This document shows positions 24,001-30,000 of a stretch of 64,000 nt of DNA, one piece after another. Numbering within the stretch: position 1 is the first letter of the stretch; the number at the start of each line of letters is the position of its first letter. Location of the stretch: positions 625,001 through 689,000 of the forward strand of contig OX453275.1 of NCBI GenBank assembly GCA_949710005.1, read 5' to 3'. The DNA is from Ricordea florida. Its lineage: Eukaryota > Cnidaria > Anthozoa > Corallimorpharia > Ricordeidae. The notes under the pieces are model-generated. The model ran no database searches. It was given only the letters and a program-made list of their open reading frames with translations, and had not been told where the DNA came from. The position numbers and the translations under genes are program-made.

Positions 24001-27000
24001 GATACAAGGTTACTACCTACATTATTCACTAGGGTGTTATCTTCATGCCCTTCAACAGTCAAGTTAAATACTAGATATACACTTCCTGGTACAATAACTA
24101 AATTTTCAGAAAGTTTAGGAATATTTATATATAGTGTTTCTCCCGGATTAGCCGATGATGGGTTTAGCGTAATTCTATGCAATGTTGATTCCGCTTTCAA
24201 GCCTAGTGGATCTCTTGGAATCCTGTTTGGGTTAATTTTTTCAGATACGTTTGTCATATTTATTTTAAGGAAGTGCGGGGTAATCTTTAAATGATTTCTA
24301 CTTTATCGAAAATATATTATTCAACTGAAGGATATTGGAAAGGATATTCTGCGATTAATAAATTAGCTGAAAAAGCAAAAGTAAGTGAAGATGGGGCTAA
24401 AAAATGGCTTGAAAAACAGGCAATATGGCAAATATATTTACCAGCTCCAAAGTATATTCCTAGACCTCACTGGACCGTGGATAAACCCAATCAGATTCAC
24501 CAAGCGGATTTATTATTTTTACCGCATGATAGAGTTGGAAGAAAAACATATCGATATGCATTGGTTGTGATTGATGTTGCCTCAAGATACAAAGATGCTT
24601 AACCATTAACCTCAAAAGAAAGCCGAGAAATTTCAAATGCTTTTGAAAAAATATATTCCAGGAAGTTAAAATATCCCAAAACATTAATGGTTGATCCCGG
24701 AAGAGAATTTATGGGTGAGGTTACAAAACTTATGAATTACCATAATGTAAAAATCCAAAGAAGGGAAGCTGGAAATCATAGAGCCCAATCATTTGTAGAA
24801 AACGCAAACAGAATATTAGGTGAAAGATTATTTAGTCATCAATATGCACAAGAAATGATTAGTGATGAAAGATCAAGAGTATGGGTGAAACGATTACCAG
24901 ATATTATAAAAACTTTGAATAATACACCAACTAGAATAACTGGTAAAGAGCCCTATAAAGCTATAAAAATGAAAGAGGTAAATATTGAACCTAAAAAATA
25001 TAATAGGGTTGTTGGGCTTGATGAAATTAGACTACCATCTTATGCTAAAGTTAGATACTTGCTTTCTCCTGGGGAACTTGAGGGTGGTGAAAAAAGACGG
25101 GCCACAGATCCAATTTGGAGTATCAAAGTTTATGATATTTCTAAAAGTGTGATTTCACCTAATCAGCCTGTTTTATATTATTTGTTGGATGGGCCAAGAC
25201 GTGGGTTTGTAAGGGAAGAATTACAGGTTATACCCTATGATACTGAACTTCCTCCCGATTCTGTTTTGAAAAGATAATGTCCATGAGCAAAAGTATTTAT
25301 TCCGCCCTCACAAATGATTCTCTTATCATCATCGGCGGATAGTGCAACTTTATTAATTGTTTCTGTATAAACATCATGTAAATGACTTCTAATTACATTC
25401 ATCTGCCTCATTTGCGGCTTTTTATTTAATAAACAATTCTTGTAATTATCAAAGCTTATTGTCTTTTTTACTACTGCCTTCTTCATTCCCTTACATTTCT
25501 TTTCTTCTTCACCTTCATCCATCCTGTATGAATAAAGCTTGGCTCGCAATCCCACAAATTCAGCTATCTGCTTACCGCCGGCCTCATCTTTAAACATATT
25601 AATAACTTTTTTATTCACGCCAGTTTCAATGCCGGATGGGTGAACTTTAGGATAATTAGAAGTATCAAACATTTCTCTCACATCTGGACTAATATCCTTG
25701 TAGAAATCTTCTGTTTCTATCAAATATGCCAGACTATCCGTATCTGTAAAAAGCAATTTAGCCTTTTCCCCATATTTATGTTTAATATAATTATAGTGAA
25801 ATTTAAACATTATTGTTTTACTTAGATCCAGAATGCACATGCCTAAATAAACAGGTTTATTGAATACTAACTTTGTTTTCTTCATATGTATTGCTACAAG
25901 ATTTTCACAAAAGATAGTACGATGTTGATAGTTAGGTTTTGTTATTAATTTTTTCGCATCTTTTTGATTTGTAACTAATCTTATGTCTACCCTATTTCTA
26001 ATGTTTTCCATTGTTTTACCAAATACGGAGTTATTCATTAATTTGAAAAAATCTTTTTCAAAGTCGTTAGTTGATTGGGCTCTTAATTTAGTATTCAAAT
26101 CAATGTAAGGTTTTAACCAAGAAGACTCATTAAATGTAATACCTCTATGAATCTTTGTTATTTTTAATCCCAAACTTTCATAAAGTTTTAGTGTTTCATG
26201 ATGAACAACATATTTTTCCTTATTGTTTAGGTTTGGGATTAATTTCTCCACCTTATTAACTACAAGTCTCTCTGGAGCTAGAGGATAATCATTATGTAAA
26301 TCATGCAGGTGATTTGGGTATTCTAAATCAACCTCTAGTATACATGGTATATTTTTCCAGTCTGAAATATCTTTATCAGACATCCATCTAAACCCATGAG
26401 TAGGTAATGGCTTACTCATTCCTCCACCATATAAATTATTAGCGTCAAGATATTGTATATACTTTGTGGGTAGGTTTTTATCATATTCAACCATATATGG
26501 GTTGTTTGCTTTACCATATCTAGTAGAGATCATAGATACGCCCCCTCGAATACCTTTCTCAATCATAAGCAACATATCTATGTCGGCCAGTAACTCTAAA
26601 TTAACTTTCGTTAACTTTAATGTTGCATCCCAAGCTAGTCCCGGCGCTGTATAATACCAAGCAGGATCTAAACCATAATTATTTTGACAAACATCTCTAA
26701 AATTCTCGAATACGTCCGCTAAAAGTAATACATCAGACTTTATATATAGATCATGATATTCTCTCATCGTTTTCATATTGAAGGTTTTCCATACATTTTT
26801 AGCGTGTTGGTAGTCGTCTTCTGTTATATGTTCGTCGTTTAGTTTTGAGTAAAATTCATCCTTTGGTGGAAGTTGTGATGCATTGAGTTTATCAAATCCA
26901 TCAAACCAATCATATGGAAATACCCCCTTTCTCAACAATAACTTTGATTCTTCGCCTTTATAGAAAATATTTAAGTTTTTGAAATATTCTTTTGGTAGAT

Positions 27001-30000
27001 TAGTTACTAATTTATCTAGGCTTGTTGGCATAAATTTAAATGAATCAATGAATCTAATATCGCGCTTAACCTCAACATTTTTGCCTTCTTTATTTGTAAA
27101 TGAATCAACCACAATCTTTTTTGTGAAAGAAATATACTTTTCCTCATTATTAGGTATGCAGTTTATATTACCTTTTGTTGAACCAAGATTTTTAATAAAA
27201 AGATGAGAGTCATAACCCGATAGGTTGTGAAATATTACTGGGAAAAACTTTGGAATATTGTAATTTAAGTTGCATTTATTATGAGCCGCTCCTCTATACT
27301 TTCCTGTAAGGTGACAGTGATCTATTACCTTATCTTCTCCCAATTCATCTTCACAAATATGGCATTGCTTTGCAAGGTTTTGCCATATTTTATCGTTTTC
27401 AGTCATATTAACTTTCTTTTTGTATCTAAAATCATTATAAATTTTCCTAATATCCGCCTCTAAACTATTTACAAATATTTGCGCTACATCCTCGTCTGGT
27501 GATTTAGCGGTGTATTGTCTAATAACTATTTCATAATTTTCATCAAAAAACTTTATTAAATAACAATAACCTGATGGTTTATGATTTTGATATTGATTAG
27601 TATAGCTTTTACTTTTATCTGGAGAACAGGTGTTTATTTTTTCTGTAATGCATTCAAAGTCCGCATATACGACAAATGGTACGCGCATTTTTCTATTATA
27701 ATTCTTGAATTTAATATACAAAGGATTTCCATCGTCATCTTTTAGCATATTAATCTTTACTTCTTCATTTGAGACGCAATATTCGAGATGTTTTTCTAAT
27801 GAAGTTTCGGACTGGAATGCGTTTAGACATCTATGACAAAAGTGCATCTTAGATTTATGTTTGCTAACTTTTGTAGCTAACAATCTACTAATATTCTTTA
27901 TCCAACAATAATGATTATTTTCATCTTCTGATATTAGAAGTAGGTTGATTAGATAACCTTTTTGTTTTTTACTTATTCTTAGTGGGTAAACATCTTTATC
28001 ATATCCGTATACATTAATCACATAGTAGGGGTTTTGTTTTTCAAACTTGTTAATCTGATTTAGTGAAACGGGAAACTCTATTCCCGACCAGTCAAAGTTA
28101 TTTGAGTTTTCTATCATTTGTTTGTTTAATCTTTCTGGATTATTTTTTTGTATGTAAACGGCAGAGGTTACGGCCCATTTAAAACACTCATGATCTTTTT
28201 CATTTATAACATTTATAATAGCCTTCTTTTTTGCTAATATTGGCGGTAAATCAATATAGGAACTTCCTACAAAAGGTTCGAAGGGATCAATTTTTATATC
28301 AAAATATTCAACTTGATCGAATATCCATCCAGACTCTCTTTTTTGAAACTGTTCAACCAATTCAAGTAAACGATTTTCCATAGTATCAAATAATTCAAAT
28401 AAATCAGTTGATAAAGTAATCGTTTCTACTTTTGAACGAAAGTATCCTAATTGTTCATAAGCCTGCCCTGTAACGAGATTATCTTTTTTAAACTTGCACG
28501 TAAATATAAACTTGATTTTTATCGGTTTCTTTTCCTGGTTAATTAGATCGAGAACTTTTGGTTTGATATGATTTAAATACTCCTTTGGTCCATACCCTTT
28601 CTTTCCATCTGTCCTGTAAGTTTTCAAATAACTTCTTAATGCTGTTTGTTTTTCATTAAATTTGATCTCTTCCTCATCTTTTTTATCGTTTCTTTTTGTT
28701 TTAGGTCTTGCTCCCTCCTTCTCATAATCTCTATCACCTTTAACTTTTTTCGATTTATTTGGCGGTTTTATTTCTTTAAGTTTATTTACTTGTTTATATC
28801 TTTCTATAAAATTTTTCGTTATTTCTTTTGTTTTATTTTTTACTTTTTCAGGAATGTATGGTTCTACATAATTCCAAATCTTTTTTAATATATTTTTCGG
28901 TGGATCTGGTTTTATATAGTTCCAAAACTTTTTTAATATATTTTCCGGCGGATCTGATTTTTTTAATTTTGGTGTTTGTGGTGGTCTAGGTGGAGAACCT
29001 GGTGGATTTTCATTATTAAGATTATTAATAAGTTCGGGTTTTCGCAAACGATAATAATCAGGAATACCTTGTTCTCTAGCACGTTCTCTCAATTCTGGTA
29101 CATTTAATCTTTGTAATTGGTTTTGTTGTATATTATTTTCGGGTTCAGGAGTTGGTATTTGTTGCTGGTTTTGCGTATTTTCATTATTAATAAGATTATT
29201 AATAAGTTCAGCTTTACGCATCCTTGAATAACCTCGAATACCTTTTTCTCTAGCACGTTCTCTCAATTCTGGTACATTTAATCTTTGTAATTGTTTTTGC
29301 GGATTTTCATTATTAATAAGATTATTAATAAGTTCAGCTTTACGCATCCTTGAATAACCTCGAATACCGCGCTCTCTGGCGCGTTGTTTCAATTCAGTAA
29401 AACGTAATTCTTCTAAATTCTCCATTGTTATACTCTTCATTCTTTTCTTTAAATCATATATAATATTCATTTTTATTTTTCAACAAATTTTTTTTCATTT
29501 TTATTTTGACCCAGATTAAATTTTTCAACAAATTTTTTTTCATTTTTATTTTGACCCAGATTAAATTTTTCAACAAATTTTTTTCATTTTTATTTTGACC
29601 CAGATTAAATTTTTCAACAAATTTTTTTTCATTTTTATTTTGACCCAGACCCCGCTTTTTACAACTACTTACCGGTATCTTAGATATTATCGTTAGTGTT
29701 TATGTACAACACTACTTTGCTTCCAGTGACTCCACTTAAGATGCTGAAAGGCAAAGGTCGGAGTAAAGGACGAGGATCTTCAGCAAACAGTGCACAATCA
29801 GTGTCTAGCTCAGCTTCAAACTCACCTTCAAGTAAGAAAATTGATCCATGTATTTGTTACTGACTATACAGTTAATTTAGTGGTCTATGTTAAGTTACAA
29901 GTTATATTAAACAAAAAAATGATTACAGTTATTCAGGTTTGAAAACTCTTCCTACCTCACCCCTGCACACACTGTCACTGTCATATCCATAGAGGCACAC

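Larger units (their letters stand above)
15076..29675. mobile_element. Complete Polinton/Maverick, 14,588 bp, with TACCGG target duplication
   Basis: The element occupies 15082-29669. It begins AGTAGTTGTAAAAAGCGGGG and ends with the inverse of that sequence. It is flanked on both sides by TACCGG (15076-15081, 29670-29675), the 6-bp duplication typical of Polintons. Terminal inverted repeats are 616 bp (left) and 391 bp (right). The difference is exactly five copies of an internal 45-bp repeat. It carries protein-primed DNA polymerase B, a retroviral-type integrase, a packaging ATPase, a capsid candidate and about nine smaller genes. Perfect ends and mostly intact reading frames point to a young insertion. 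The integrase has one nonsense codon. No Ulp1-type protease was seen. Confidence 0.95.

Noticed and set aside
29279-29669. Inverted terminal sequences as an assembly palindrome artefact
   Set aside because: The copies differ by five tandem units, lead into different genes and are bounded by matching 6-bp duplications, so they are real termini of one element.
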